DNA of 53,166 bases from Merdicola sp905200315 (GCA_902461935.1 CABPZP010000010.1:1-53166), one strand, 5' to 3'. Counted from the stretch's first letter, positions 35,250 to 44,709 are shown. Translations and numbers: made by a program. The notes: generated by a model not told the origin, from the sequence alone.

Positions 35250-36458
35250 TTATTTTAAAATTTCTTCCGCTTTTTGTAATTGTGTATCATCTTTTTCTTC
35301 AACTGTTAGAACATTTTTTACTGTTTCTGGTAAGTTTACAGTTTCATCTGGTTCTATTCCCACTTTATTTATTTTAGTTTTATTTGGTGTGAAGTATTCA
35401 TTTGTTGTAATTTTTATTCCTGTTCCATCTTGCAAGGTTAATACTTCTTGTATTACACCTTTTCCATAAGATTTTGTTCCAACTATTTTTGCTATTCCAT
35501 TATCTCGTAATGCTCCTGCTAATATTTCTGAAGCACTGGCTGTATTTTCATTTATTAAAACTACTACTGGTACATTTATATATTTGCTTTGTTTTGCTTT
35601 TCTTATTTCTTCTTTTTCTTTTTTATCTACTGTTATTAGTAGTTTAGAATCTTTATCTGTAAAATAATCTGCAATATTAAGAGCTTCTTCAACTAATCCT
35701 CCACCGTTATTACGTAAATCTACTACCAAGGCTTTTATATTTTTATTTGCATTTAATTCATCATATTTTTGTTTGAATTCATCTGCACAACCTTCATCAA
35801 ATGTTGAAAGTTTTAAATATCCAATGTTATTATCAAGTGTTTTGCCTTCTACATGATTTATTTTTATATTTTCTCTTTTTATTTCTAATTCTAAGTTCTC
35901 TGTTCCTCTTATAATTCCTAATTTAACAGTTGTTCCAACTTCTCCTTTTATTTTGTTGGCTGCTTCTGTCATTTGCTCTCCTGTATATTCAACTCCATCA
36001 ACTTTAGAAATTATATCTCCTGGTTGTATTCCCGCATTATAAGCTGGTGTTCCATCTATTGGTGTTAATACTTTTATTACATTATTTTCTGTATCTTTTA
36101 CCATGTAAATTCCAATTCCTGTGAAGTTACCTAAGGTATCTTCTTCAAAACTGTCCATTTCCTCTTTAGTGTAATATTCTGTGTATTCGTCTCCTATAGC
36201 TTCTATGTATCCTTTTAAAGCTCCTTCTTTTAGCTTTTCTTCATCTACATCTCCAAGATAGTATTCATCAATTATTTTCTTAAATTTAGATATTGATTTT
36301 TCTAAATCTGTTGCAGTTGATGAACTTGTTATTTTCATTGAATTTCCATTTATTGCATAATTGTAAACAACTACAGATGTAATTAATGCTGTTACAAGAG
36401 CTGTAACAAATATAAGCATTATAATTTTATAAATCTTTTGTTTTTTGTTTTCTTCCAT
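35250..36458 (-). CDS. S41 family C-terminal processing protease (CtpA type)
   Basis: 402 aa. One N-terminal membrane helix (about 10-32), a PDZ domain (IGIYMVKDTENNVIKVLTPI to GDIISKVDGV), and the catalytic region with Ser in NENTASASEILAGALRD and Lys in GTKSYGKGVIQ. CtpA-type proteases act outside the membrane; in sporulators one (CtpB) cleaves SpoIVFA. No direct link to the sporulation block can be seen here. GGAGGA precedes ATG. Confidence 0.92.
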   Translation of the reverse strand: MEENKKQKIYKIIMLIFVTALVTALITSVVVYNYAINGNSMKITSSSTATDLEKSISKFKKIIDEYYLGDVDEEKLKEGALKGYIEAIGDEYTEYYTKEEMDSFEEDTLGNFTGIGIYMVKDTENNVIKVLTPIDGTPAYNAGIQPGDIISKVDGVEYTGEQMTEAANKIKGEVGTTVKLGIIRGTENLELEIKRENIKINHVEGKTLDNNIGYLKLSTFDEGCADEFKQKYDELNANKNIKALVVDLRNNGGGLVEEALNIADYFTDKDSKLLITVDKKEKEEIRKAKQSKYINVPVVVLINENTASASEILAGALRDNGIAKIVGTKSYGKGVIQEVLTLQDGTGIKITTNEYFTPNKTKINKVGIEPDETVNLPETVKNVLTVEEKDDTQLQKAEEILK

Positions 36459-36532
36459 AATTTCCTCCTAATTTTTATTTCTTATGTATTATACTACAAA
36501 AATTTTATTTGTAGTATAGTTTTAAAAAAATT

Positions 36533-38270
36533 TTACAGGTTAATTTTATCATAAGAAACAGAACCATCTCCGTCCTTTTCCACCATATCTATTATAATCA
36601 ATCGATTTTATTCTTTTTCCACCTGTTGCTACTGCATTATTTCCACTATATACATCTGTATAAAATATATTTATGCTTCCTCCTCCAGAAGCACCTCCAA
36701 CTGTTCCGTAAGTAGCTTGAGGTTCCATACCTTTTGATTCTATTTCTCCATTATTAATAATAGAATTACTATATATGATTATTAAACCACCAGTACCATT
36801 ATTTCCGTTAGTACCTTGACTTCCTATTCCTTTTCCTCCTAATACACCAGTTCCACCGCCTGCATTAGAATTATATGATACAGCATCTCCTCCATATCCT
36901 CCTGGAATACCATCTTTTGCAGTATATCTATGTCCAGATTTTGCTAACATCGCAGAACCTCCACCAGATCCACCAGCATACGATGTTCCATAACTTCCAG
37001 CTCCGACCTATAGCAATTCCTTCTCCACTATAATATAGACAACTTCCGCCGTCCTCCACCACCTGTTTTTCTATCAGATCCATTACTTCCTGCATTTCCA
37101 TGTGGAGTACCAATATTATTATTTCCGCTCGCTATCTTTCTTTCTTGCACCTCCATTCGCACCTACCTTTGGAACATAAAAACTTCCATATTTACTTTTT
37201 TCAGACCATAAATATACATTTTCGCCTTCACTCTCGTACGTTCCTCTTGCAGTTTGCGATATTATTCCATTATTAGTAAGTGTACCTGAACAATATATAT
37301 ACATTCCTTTTTCTTTAGTAACATTCCCTTTTACACCTGAGGCACTTGTTTCTTCATAAGTTGATGTTGTTATTGTTACTTCGGAATTTACTGTTAAATT
37401 ACCATCACATTTAAGAACAGCCATTTTCTTTTCACTTGCATTTCCAAGATTTATATTTTTTTCTATTTTATATGTGTTTGTATTAGTATCGTAACTTCCA
37501 TATTCATTAATATTTTCAGGAGTTAAATATAATACATCAAAATTATAAGTTACTCCGCTTCTTTCTATGGAATAATCTCCACTTTTATTTACCTCATCTG
37601 TTGAAATATATTTTACTATTCCACCGCTAGTTTCATAAACTGCATATAATGTTGAGCTTTCTTTGTCTGATATATATTTATCACCCTCTACATAATCAAT
37701 ATGATTAGATTCTTTTTTGCTTGACCAACCTAAAAAAACCTTCGATTCGTCTACAGGATATTCCGATGTTAATGTAGTATAGTTTCCGACAAATCCATAT
37801 TGCTTTGTAATTTTTTCATTTATTCCACCATTTTTTTCAAAATTAATCTCATATGCTGTTTTCTTACTTATTCTATCTCCATTTTTAGTCACAACTACAA
37901 AGGTTTTATCTATATCATTTATATTAAAAGAATAATCAATAGCAACTTTTTCTTTGCCATTTTCATTAGCAATATTTACAATATATTTATCCTTTCCTTC
38001 TTCTTCCGGATATTCTATTTGTTTTATGTTATTTACTTCATTATTTGAAGAAAAAGTTAATAGACATTTATAATTATCAGTAGTGCTTTCTTTTATATCA
38101 ATTTTTAAATTAATTTCATCACTTTCAGCCTCGGTGCGTGCCTCTTCATTTAACTTGACAATATTTTTATTAATTCTAAGAAAAATAATTATAAATATTA
38201 AAACTATAACAATTATTCCTAAAATTATAAATATTCTTTTTTTGTTAATATTTTTTAATTTTTTTATCAT
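36533..38270 (-). pseudogene. glycine-rich surface protein, four frameshifts
   Basis: The N-terminal part (37119-38270) begins MIKKLKNINKKRIFIILGII, with one membrane helix, then a region with a repeat-like GYNTLT-type beta segment (VFLGWSSKKESNHIDYVEGD). The Gly-rich C-terminal part continues in shifted frames down to 36533. Deleting one C (coding strand) near 37127, near 37048, at 37005 and at 36572 rejoins a continuous protein of about 575 aa. I chose ATG 38270 with GGAGGG upstream. It resembles Listeria-Bacteroides repeat/Gly-rich surface proteins. Confidence 0.75.
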
Positions 38271-38301
38271 AAGTTTCCCTCCAAACATTTTATTTTTAGT
38301 A

Positions 38302-39108
38302 TTATTTAAATTTCTCAACTGTGATTATTTTTTTTCCTTTTTTTGATGTACCCTCTTGTGCTTTTACTACAAATCTACCTTTTCCTCTTATTGTTATTGT
38401 ATCTTCTATTTTTATTTCTTTTGAAATTTTCGTTTCTACCATATAATTTACTAGAACTCTTTCCGATGTTATAAATGTATTTGCTTTATTTCTCGATATA
38501 TTAGCAATTTCTGCTACTATACTATCTAGTCTTAAAGTTTGCACTATTATTGTTATTTCTTCTTTTTGTATATTTGGTTTTCTTAAGTTTTCTATTTCAA
38601 TTTGTTTTATTTTGCTTTTTGAAAATCTTTTTAGTTCTGGTAAATTTTGGAGTAAAAATTTTAAAATATCTGGCTTTACTAATATATCTGCACCATCATC
38701 TGCTACAACTATATCGCCTATTTTTTCTCTTTTTACTCCGAGTTTCATTAAACCACTTAAATAGTTTTTGTGTATATACTTTCCATTCATTTCATTTGGC
38801 AATTCAATCCTTGCAACTTCTATATACTGATTGAAATCTGGAATTTTTTCTTTAAATACACTTTCTAATTTTTCAGGATAAAACAATATTAATTTTCTTT
38901 CTGCGGTTTCAAATCCACCATATAAAATATAGTTTTCTTCTTTTATTTTATTTATTATTTCTTTTATTATTTTTTGTTCATACATATTAAAAAAATCTGT
39001 TGTTTCTATTCTATTTTTTTCTTTTACAAATTTTATTTTATCTAGTACTTTAGAAATTAACAATTTTTCTTCTTCATTATATTTTTTTAATAATTCCTGC
39101 TTATTCAT
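38302..39108 (-). CDS. S4-domain RNA-binding protein, YlmH-like
   Basis: 268 aa. YlmH-type N-terminal domain (LYGGFETAERKLILFYPE) and a C-terminal S4 domain (LRLDSIVAEIANISRNKANTF then VLVNYMVETK). YlmH rescues stalled ribosomes by binding 50S-peptidyl-tRNA complexes; it is usually part of the ylmE-sepF-ylmG-ylmH cluster, absent here. It lies between dxs and the Gly-rich gene in the same direction. Confidence 0.9.
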   Translation of the reverse strand: MNKQELLKKYNEEEKLLISKVLDKIKFVKEKNRIETTDFFNMYEQKIIKEIINKIKEENYILYGGFETAERKLILFYPEKLESVFKEKIPDFNQYIEVARIELPNEMNGKYIHKNYLSGLMKLGVKREKIGDIVVADDGADILVKPDILKFLLQNLPELKRFSKSKIKQIEIENLRKPNIQKEEITIIVQTLRLDSIVAEIANISRNKANTFITSERVLVNYMVETKISKEIKIEDTITIRGKGRFVVKAQEGTSKKGKKIITVEKFK

Positions 39109-39116
39109 TTATCACC

Positions 39117-40994
39117 CTATACATATAAATTTTTTTCTAATATTTTAGCACAATTCTTTGCAATATTTTCTGCATCTAACCCATATATTTTTTCTAACTC
39201 TTGTGGTGTTCCATGCTTTATAAATTTATCTGGATAACCAAATTTTCTTATTTTAGCCTGTATATTTTTTTCCACTATTAATTCTTCAATTTTTGTTCCT
39301 AAAGCACCTTCTATAATATTATCTTCTATTGTTATTACAACTTTTGTTTTAGTTATTGAATTGGTTATTGTTTCTTCATCCAATGGTTTTAGAAATCTTG
39401 CATTTATTACTTCTGCATTAATTCCTTCTTCTTTAAGAATATCAGCTACTTCCACTGCTCTTGCTACCATTTTTCCAATAGCTATTATAGCTATATTTTC
39501 TCCATTTTTTATTATCTCTGCTTTTCCTGTTCTTATATCTTTTGGTTCATCAAATTTAATTTTAGCTTCTCCGCCTCTAGGGTATCTTATTAAAATTGGT
39601 TTTTGCGCTTTAACTGCATATTCCATCATTTTTTCTAATTCTTTAAAATCTTTTGGTGCTAATATTTCTAAATTTGGAACAATATTAAAGAAAGATAAAT
39701 CATATATTCCCTGATGCGTTTCTCCATCATTTCCTACTATTCCTGCTCTATCTACACACATTATAACTGGTAATTTTTGCAAACATACATCATGAATTAC
39801 TTGGTCATATGCTCTTTGGTAAAATGTAGAATATATTGGAACAAATGGAATTAGTCCGTTTTTTGCCATTCCGGCTGCCATTGCAATTGCATGTTGTTCT
39901 GCAATTCCTGCATCAAAAAATCTTTCTGGAAATACCTTACTAAATTCTGCAAGTCCTGTTCCATCTTTCATTGATGCTGTAATTGCAACTATTCTTTCAT
40001 TTTTCTTTGCTAGTTCAATTAATTTATTTCCAAAAACTTTTGAATAATCTTTTGTTTTTTCTTTTTTAGCTGTTCCATCTTTTATATTAAAACTTGATGT
40101 TGCATGAAATTTATCTGGATTTTCTTCAGCTGGTTTATAACCTTTTCCTTTCTTAGTTACAACGTGTATTAATATTGGTCCCTCTAAGTTTTTAGCAATT
40201 TTTAATATGCTTTCCATTTTTTCTATATCATGTCCATTAATAGGTCCAATATATCTAAATCCCATATCTTCAAACATCATATTAGGTATTAATAATTGTT
40301 TTAAACTATATTTAATTTTTCTAACAATATGTATTATTTTGTTTCCTATATATGGTATTTTTTGAACTACTTTTTTTATATAATTATTAGATTTTGTATA
40401 GAATTTTCTTGTTCTTACTCTATTTAAAAACATTGATATTCCACCAACATTTTTAGAAATACTCATTTCATTATCATTTAATATTACTATTAAATTTGTT
40501 TTTGAACTTCCTGCATCATTTAAGGCTTCTAGTGCCATTCCTCCAGTTAAAGCTCCATCACCTATTACTGCAATACATGAATATTTTTCGTTTTTTATAT
40601 CTCGTGCTTTTGCCATTCCAAGTGCAACAGAAATAGATGTACTACTATGTCCTGTGTTAAAACAATCTGCTTCGTTTTCTTCAACTTTTGGAAAACCTGC
40701 TATACCATTTAATTGTCTTAAAGTTTTTAACGCTTCTTTTCTTCCTGTTAAAATTTTATGCACATAAGTTTGATGACCTACATCCCAAACAATTTTATCT
40801 TTTGGTAAATTAAACACACTATGCAAAGCTATTGTAAGTTCCACTACTCCTAGGTTAGAAGCTAAATGGCCACCATTTTCAGATACAACTTCTATAATGT
40901 ATTTTCTTATTTCATCGCTTAATTGATATTTTTTATTATAATTTAGCTTTTTTAAATCTTTTGTATTGTTTATATTGTCTATAATTTCTTTCAT
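39117..40994 (-). CDS. dxs: 1-deoxy-D-xylulose-5-phosphate synthase
   Basis: 625 aa, full length. Thiamine diphosphate site: GHQTYVHKILTGR, the GDGALTGGMALEALNDAG motif (about residues 146-163), and the transketolase-type pyrimidine part (DAGIAEQHAIAMAAGMA). First step of the MEP isoprenoid pathway. It lies 8 nt upstream of the S4-domain gene in one operon. Confidence 0.97.
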   Translation of the reverse strand: MKEIIDNINNTKDLKKLNYNKKYQLSDEIRKYIIEVVSENGGHLASNLGVVELTIALHSVFNLPKDKIVWDVGHQTYVHKILTGRKEALKTLRQLNGIAGFPKVEENEADCFNTGHSSTSISVALGMAKARDIKNEKYSCIAVIGDGALTGGMALEALNDAGSSKTNLIVILNDNEMSISKNVGGISMFLNRVRTRKFYTKSNNYIKKVVQKIPYIGNKIIHIVRKIKYSLKQLLIPNMMFEDMGFRYIGPINGHDIEKMESILKIAKNLEGPILIHVVTKKGKGYKPAEENPDKFHATSSFNIKDGTAKKEKTKDYSKVFGNKLIELAKKNERIVAITASMKDGTGLAEFSKVFPERFFDAGIAEQHAIAMAAGMAKNGLIPFVPIYSTFYQRAYDQVIHDVCLQKLPVIMCVDRAGIVGNDGETHQGIYDLSFFNIVPNLEILAPKDFKELEKMMEYAVKAQKPILIRYPRGGEAKIKFDEPKDIRTGKAEIIKNGENIAIIAIGKMVARAVEVADILKEEGINAEVINARFLKPLDEETITNSITKTKVVITIEDNIIEGALGTKIEELIVEKNIQAKIRKFGYPDKFIKHGTPQELEKIYGLDAENIAKNCAKILEKNLYV

Positions 40995-41011
40995 TTTGCT
41001 CCTTCTCTTTA

Positions 41012-41224
41012 TTAATCTATTTTCATAGTTTTAAATCTAAAAATAATAATTGGTATCTTGGCATTTGTAGGGGTCGGCGTCCTCGACGACCCGCTTTCTT
41101 GTCTTGCTAATTCTATAATCATATGCACATGATTTTGCATTATTATATAATTTTTTATTCTTATATCATTATAAATTTTATTTTTTTTATTTGTTCTTTT
41201 ATAATTTTTCCATATATTGTTAAA
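41012..41224 (-). pseudogene. remnant of a REP-associated (RAYT/TnpA-REP) HUH transposase
   Basis: The minus strand reads NIWKNYKRTNK ... IYNDIRIKNYIIMQNHVHMI then IELARQESGSSRTPTPT with no start or stops until 41012. NHVHMII is the HUH motif of Y1 transposases, and IYNDIRIxNYIIMxNHVHMI is typical of RAYTs. A REP-like palindrome (41066-41093) lies in frame inside it and encodes SGSSRTPTPT. The Tyr-containing C-terminal half is missing, so it is inactive. Confidence 0.75.
41066..41093 (-). repeat. REP-like palindrome inside the RAYT remnant
   Basis: TGTAGGGGTCGGCGTCCTCG then ACGACCCG on the plus strand, so the element is in minus orientation with a GTAG foot. Confidence 0.75.
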
Positions 41225-41242
41225 TTAATATGTATTTTTTTC

Positions 41243-41270
41243 GGGTCGCCTTAGGCCTCCTCCCCTACAT
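41243..41270 (+). repeat. REP-like palindrome copy
   Basis: CGGGTCGCCTTAGGCCTCCT then CCCCTACA, followed by TTGTTTGACTTTATT. Placed near the RAYT remnant; the two REPs are in opposite orientation. Confidence 0.7.
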
Positions 41271-41350
41271 TGTTTGACTTTATTATTATTGCATTTTCAT
41301 CGGTTGTAACAATATTATAATTTTACATACATCTTTTAATAAATTGTAAT

Positions 41351-42001
41351 TTACATACACAAATATGTTAATAAAAATGAAATTAGTGGCACTGTTATGT
41401 TGTCTGTTCCTTTTATTGAAATTGCTTCTATAATTGTCATTATTATCGCTATTAATATTGATTTTATAAGCCACATATTTACGCCGTAAAATGCCATAAA
41501 AATTGCTGTTATTATTAATGTAATTATAAACATTGTTAATGAACCTGCTATTGTCTTTGTGGTATTTCCAATTTTATATTGCTTGCTTTTTATTTTTTTT
41601 CCAATTATTGCAGCAAAGCCATCTCCGAAGCCCATTGTAAATACACCAACTAATCCTAATTCCGTTTTATTTATTATAAATGTTACTATTACCAAAATTA
41701 ATAAAGATAGTGCATAGTATACTGTTCCATAACCATCTTTTTTTTCTTCTTCTCTTTCCATTACTTTTATTAAATCTTTTTTTACGGATATATAATTTAA
41801 TATAACAAATGTTATTGGTGGTATTATAGCAAACCATATATTATTGAAAAATACTAGTGCAATTACCCACCAAAATGAAAGTGTTATATGTATGTATTTT
41901 CTGCTTGCTTCTTTTCCTTTTTTTTCTACTAGTTTTGCAGATATTATTACTACAAATACAAATATATATGATACTATTATCCCTGTAATATTTTTTATCA
42001 T
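41351..42001 (-). CDS. dolichol/phytol kinase-like membrane protein
   Basis: 216 aa, six to seven membrane helices. The family motif is seen in GFGDGFAAIIGKKI (about residues 124-137) followed by NTTKTIAGSLTMF, as in CTP-dependent prenol kinases (SEC59/VTE5 family). It probably phosphorylates a polyprenol with CTP or is a CDP-diglyceride synthetase relative. An early R-K-Y-I-H segment (RKYIHITLSFWW) fits too. Substrate unknown. Confidence 0.8.
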   Translation of the reverse strand: MIKNITGIIVSYIFVFVVIISAKLVEKKGKEASRKYIHITLSFWWVIALVFFNNIWFAIIPPITFVILNYISVKKDLIKVMEREEEKKDGYGTVYYALSLLILVIVTFIINKTELGLVGVFTMGFGDGFAAIIGKKIKSKQYKIGNTTKTIAGSLTMFIITLIITAIFMAFYGVNMWLIKSILIAIIMTIIEAISIKGTDNITVPLISFLLTYLCM

Positions 42002-42077
42002 TTTTATTTTTCCTCTTTCTTTCTTTTTGCTTTATTATAATACCATATATTTTTTTAATTTAAAAGTTATTTTTCCC

Positions 42078-42116
42078 AAAAAAGATTTGAATTAAAAAAT
42101 AATTCAAATCTTTTTT
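42078..42116. terminator. bidirectional terminator
   Basis: AAAAAAGATTTGAATT and AATTCAAATCTTTTTT form a perfect 16-bp stem directly after the CnaB gene. Confidence 0.88.
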
Positions 42117-42118
42117 TC

Positions 42119-43387
42119 TTACATACCTGTTTTAGGCAATTTATTTTCTATGATTTTTTGCTTTACTGTTACTTTATTTTTTGTTACTTCAATTGTTGGT
42201 TTCTCTCCTTTATTATTGTTTACTATTATTGATATTTCTTCGTTGAAACCTACTTCTAATTTTATATAATCTTCATAAACTAAATAATTATTTGGAGCTT
42301 TTGTTTCTTTTAAATAATATTTTCCTGGCATTAAATTATTTATAAGTATTATTCCATTTTCATCAGATGTTAAATTTGTATATAGTACATTTTTTTCACT
42401 ATCTAATAAATCAAATTTTGCTCCAGCTAATACTTCTCTTGTTTCTGCATCTTGTTTAAATATTTTTAATTTTGTTTCATTTTTACTGTATGTTATAGTT
42501 GTTTCACCTTCTCCATCTTCATATGTATCTCCAGTTATTGCATAATCTTGATTTGTAGAATTTGGAGCTATACCGTAAAATATTGGTTTAGTTTGCACTC
42601 CAGATTTAACTTTTATATTAAATTCACCACCTTGTCCTAAAGTTACAATAGGTACCAAAACTTTAAATTTTTCATTAGCTTTAAAATTATTTTTTGGATT
42701 ATTATCTATATCTGTTACAATCGTGCCTTCTGGAACATTTCCATTTAAACTTACATTATAATCTTTCATTGGTCCATTGGCAGTTACTTTATAAGTTTTA
42801 GATATATATTTAGAATTAATATTATCTAATTCTAATATATTATTATCGCTTGTTAAATTTAAATCTGAAGATATTTTCGTACTATTTGAATTTTTTGCAG
42901 ATGTAACTATAGTATTTATTGCGTTTACAACTCTGTAACCTGCTTCATTAATTCCTTCGAATTGACTTATTTGATAATCATATAATATTGTATATACCGC
43001 CATTTTAGTTGCCATGAAAGCTTCTTCAGCATTTGTACATCCAAGTTCTTCTGGTGTTTTATATGGATATCCATTTATTATTGTTTTCCATACCATAACA
43101 TTATTTAAAGTTGAATTTATACTTACATTATATCCTCCTGCTTCATCTACACCGTGCTTTGTTTTATCTAAACAATACGCAGGATATTCTTTTCCATCTT
43201 TTAAATATACTACAAAACTTGTTTTTACTCCAACACCGTCTTTTTTTATTAATCTTCCACAATCTCCTTTTGAGTATAAATTTGCACTATCCATATTAAA
43301 ACTTGCAAAACTAAATATACTAATAAAATTTCCTAATATTATTACTATTGCTAAACTTACTATTAATTTTATATTTATTTTTTTCAC
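42119..43387 (-). CDS. thioester/CnaB-domain surface protein ending in LPKTG
   Basis: 422 aa. Signal helix (about 7-27), a thioester-like domain (Cys72 in AYCLDKTKHGV; the usual TQxA/TKQA Gln segment reads MATKMAVY, so Gln is missing), a linker, a CnaB/SpaA domain (LKIFKQDAETREVLAGAKFD to YYLKETKAPNNY), and a C-terminal LPKTGM followed at once by the stop. It is a likely sortase substrate, but has no membrane helix or charged tail after LPKTG. GTG start, 7 nt after GGAGGA, just after the sortase stop. Confidence 0.88.
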   Translation of the reverse strand: MKKINIKLIVSLAIVIILGNFISIFSFASFNMDSANLYSKGDCGRLIKKDGVGVKTSFVVYLKDGKEYPAYCLDKTKHGVDEAGGYNVSINSTLNNVMVWKTIINGYPYKTPEELGCTNAEEAFMATKMAVYTILYDYQISQFEGINEAGYRVVNAINTIVTSAKNSNSTKISSDLNLTSDNNILELDNINSKYISKTYKVTANGPMKDYNVSLNGNVPEGTIVTDIDNNPKNNFKANEKFKVLVPIVTLGQGGEFNIKVKSGVQTKPIFYGIAPNSTNQDYAITGDTYEDGEGETTITYSKNETKLKIFKQDAETREVLAGAKFDLLDSEKNVLYTNLTSDENGIILINNLMPGKYYLKETKAPNNYLVYEDYIKLEVGFNEEISIIVNNNKGEKPTIEVTKNKVTVKQKIIENKLPKTGM

Positions 43388-43996
43388 TTAAATTCCTCCT
43401 TTTACTTCTACCGCCTGAATACATCTTCTATAATCAGGTTCATTTTCTACACAAGTTATTAATGTTATTCTATTATCTTCTGTTTCTTCTAAATATGTCC
43501 AATCTGTATCTCTTATTACTGTTACAATTTCTACTTTAAAACAGTATGTTTTATTTTCTTTTTTGTAATATATTAAATCATTATTATTTAAGCTTTTTAT
43601 ATTTTCAAAATAATTTACAGGATATCCTCTATTATGAGCACCAAGGCAAATATTACCTTTTATTACACCTGTATCTATAAAATGACCAACATATTTATCC
43701 ATTACTTCTTTGGTTGTTCCTTCACTTATTTGTGCATTTAAATTAATTTTTGGTATATATATTCCCCATTCATAAGGTATTTGTTCTGTTGTTTTTTCTT
43801 CTTTAATTTCATCTTCCGTTTCTTTATTTAAGTTTTTCTCTTCAGTTTCTTCTATATTATTTGTTATTTTAACTGAAATCTCTTTTTTGGGTATTTCTAA
43901 ATTAATGTTTTCCTTAGCATATACAAACACATTAAATATTAATAATGTAATTATTAAGCTTACAAAATTAATGTGCAGACTACTTGCGTTAATCAT
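43388..43996 (-). CDS. class D-like sortase
   Basis: 202 aa. N-terminal signal anchor (about 9-27), acidic linker, sortase domain with catalytic His121 (GAHNRGYP), Cys182 (TLITCVENEPDY) and Arg190/191 (YRRCIQAVEV). It cleaves LPXTG-like motifs and links proteins to the wall or to pilus subunits. It is translationally coupled to the CnaB gene (TAAGTG junction), so it probably acts on that protein. Confidence 0.9.
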   Translation of the reverse strand: MINASSLHINFVSLIITLLIFNVFVYAKENINLEIPKKEISVKITNNIEETEEKNLNKETEDEIKEEKTTEQIPYEWGIYIPKINLNAQISEGTTKEVMDKYVGHFIDTGVIKGNICLGAHNRGYPVNYFENIKSLNNNDLIYYKKENKTYCFKVEIVTVIRDTDWTYLEETEDNRITLITCVENEPDYRRCIQAVEVKGGI

Positions 43997-44170
43997 TCAT
44001 ATTCTATTGCCTCCTTATTATTTAATTTATTTTTTCTTGGAATTTTAAGAATTAAACTTAAAAATTTGAATAAAAAAAATTGATATGCTTATAAAATTAT
44101 AAACATATATAAAAATTTACGATTTAAAAAATTGCAATTTTATGTTTTTAACTTTACTACAAAAAGAAAA

Positions 44171-44200
44171 AAAAGTAAAGCATTTTCGTACTTTACTTTT
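44171..44200 (-). terminator. terminator below the surface-protein remnant
   Basis: AAAAGTAAAG pairs with CTTTACTTTT; on the minus strand a TTTTTTTT run follows. Confidence 0.75.
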
Positions 44201-44219
44201 CGACATATTTTGACATATG

Positions 44220-44453
44220 TTATTTTATATCTCTATATTTTACATTTTTTATTGCAAATATAATTCCACATACTATAGCTAATAAAGCTGAAATTAGTAT
44301 AACATTTTTTACCCCTGCTTTTAATATACTACGTGTTGCAGTTGTTGTATATTTTGCATTATTGCTATTATTATTACCTGCTGGCAAAGTACCAGTATAT
44401 ATAGAACTTGCTGTTTTATAATATGCTAATAGTTTATCTAGTTATTTTATTAT
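44220..44453 (-). pseudogene. C-terminal remnant of a sorted surface protein
   Basis: The minus strand encodes LDKLLAYYKTASSIYTGTLP then AGNNNSNNAKYTTTATRSIL, a hydrophobic helix (VILISALLAIVCGIIFAIK) and the basic tail KNVKYRDIK. No start codon or upstream part is present. It looks like the anchor end of a lost sortase substrate beside the sortase. Confidence 0.55.
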
Positions 44454-44481
44454 TATTTAGCTTTATTTTCCAACGACTCCT

Positions 44482-44541
44482 AGCATCGAACTAGTAATTA
44501 CATTCTTTGTCTTCGCAAAGTCTGTAATTACAGTTCATGCT
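44482..44541. repeat. long hairpin in the intergenic cluster
   Basis: AGCATCGAACTAGTAATTAC is matched by its near-inverse ending at 44541, with inner CTTTG-TCTTCG-CAAAG. It is about 24 bp of pairing in 60 nt. Non-coding. Confidence 0.65.
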
Positions 44542-44580
44542 TATGTTTTTATAAATTTTCTTTTAACGACCACACGGCTC

Positions 44581-44637
44581 TAAACTATAAAAAATCCAAA
44601 TAGTCATTATAAATAACTATTTGAATTTTTAGTTTAT
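44581..44637. repeat. second hairpin in the intergenic cluster
   Basis: TAAACTATAAAAAATCCAAA then TAGT pairs imperfectly with ACTATTTGAATTTTTAGTTT then ATA. Confidence 0.55.
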
Positions 44638-44650
44638 ACGCCTTCAAAAG

Positions 44651-44677
44651 TAAAAATCATTCACTGAATGATTTTTA
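44651..44677. terminator. hairpin with A/T flanks
   Basis: TAAAAATCATTC-ACT-GAATGATTTTTA is a perfect 12-bp stem with a 3-nt loop and T-rich end; terminator-like in either direction. Confidence 0.55.
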
Positions 44678-44689
44678 TCTTTTTCAGCA

Positions 44690-44709
44690 GTTAACAGCCG
44701 GCTGTTAAC
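44690..44709. repeat. perfect 20-bp palindrome, possible attachment site
   Basis: GTTAACAGCCGGCTGTTAAC is fully self-complementary. GTTAACAGCCG is shared exactly with the tRNA-Asn gene (53149-53159). Confidence 0.5.

Noticed and set aside
36490..36518. TATACTACAAA/TTTGTAGTATA hairpin upstream of the S41 protease gene as a terminator
   Set aside because: No T-run follows on either strand; it could be a weak terminator or an operator, with no support to choose.
41286..41474. A 62-aa minus-strand frame downstream of the prenol-kinase-like gene
   Set aside because: It overlaps the real gene in another frame and shows only Asn-rich low complexity.
44482..44541. A CRISPR-like or tRNA-like reading of the hairpin cluster
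   Set aside because: No regular repeat-spacer pattern and no tRNA arms; the hairpins differ in sequence.
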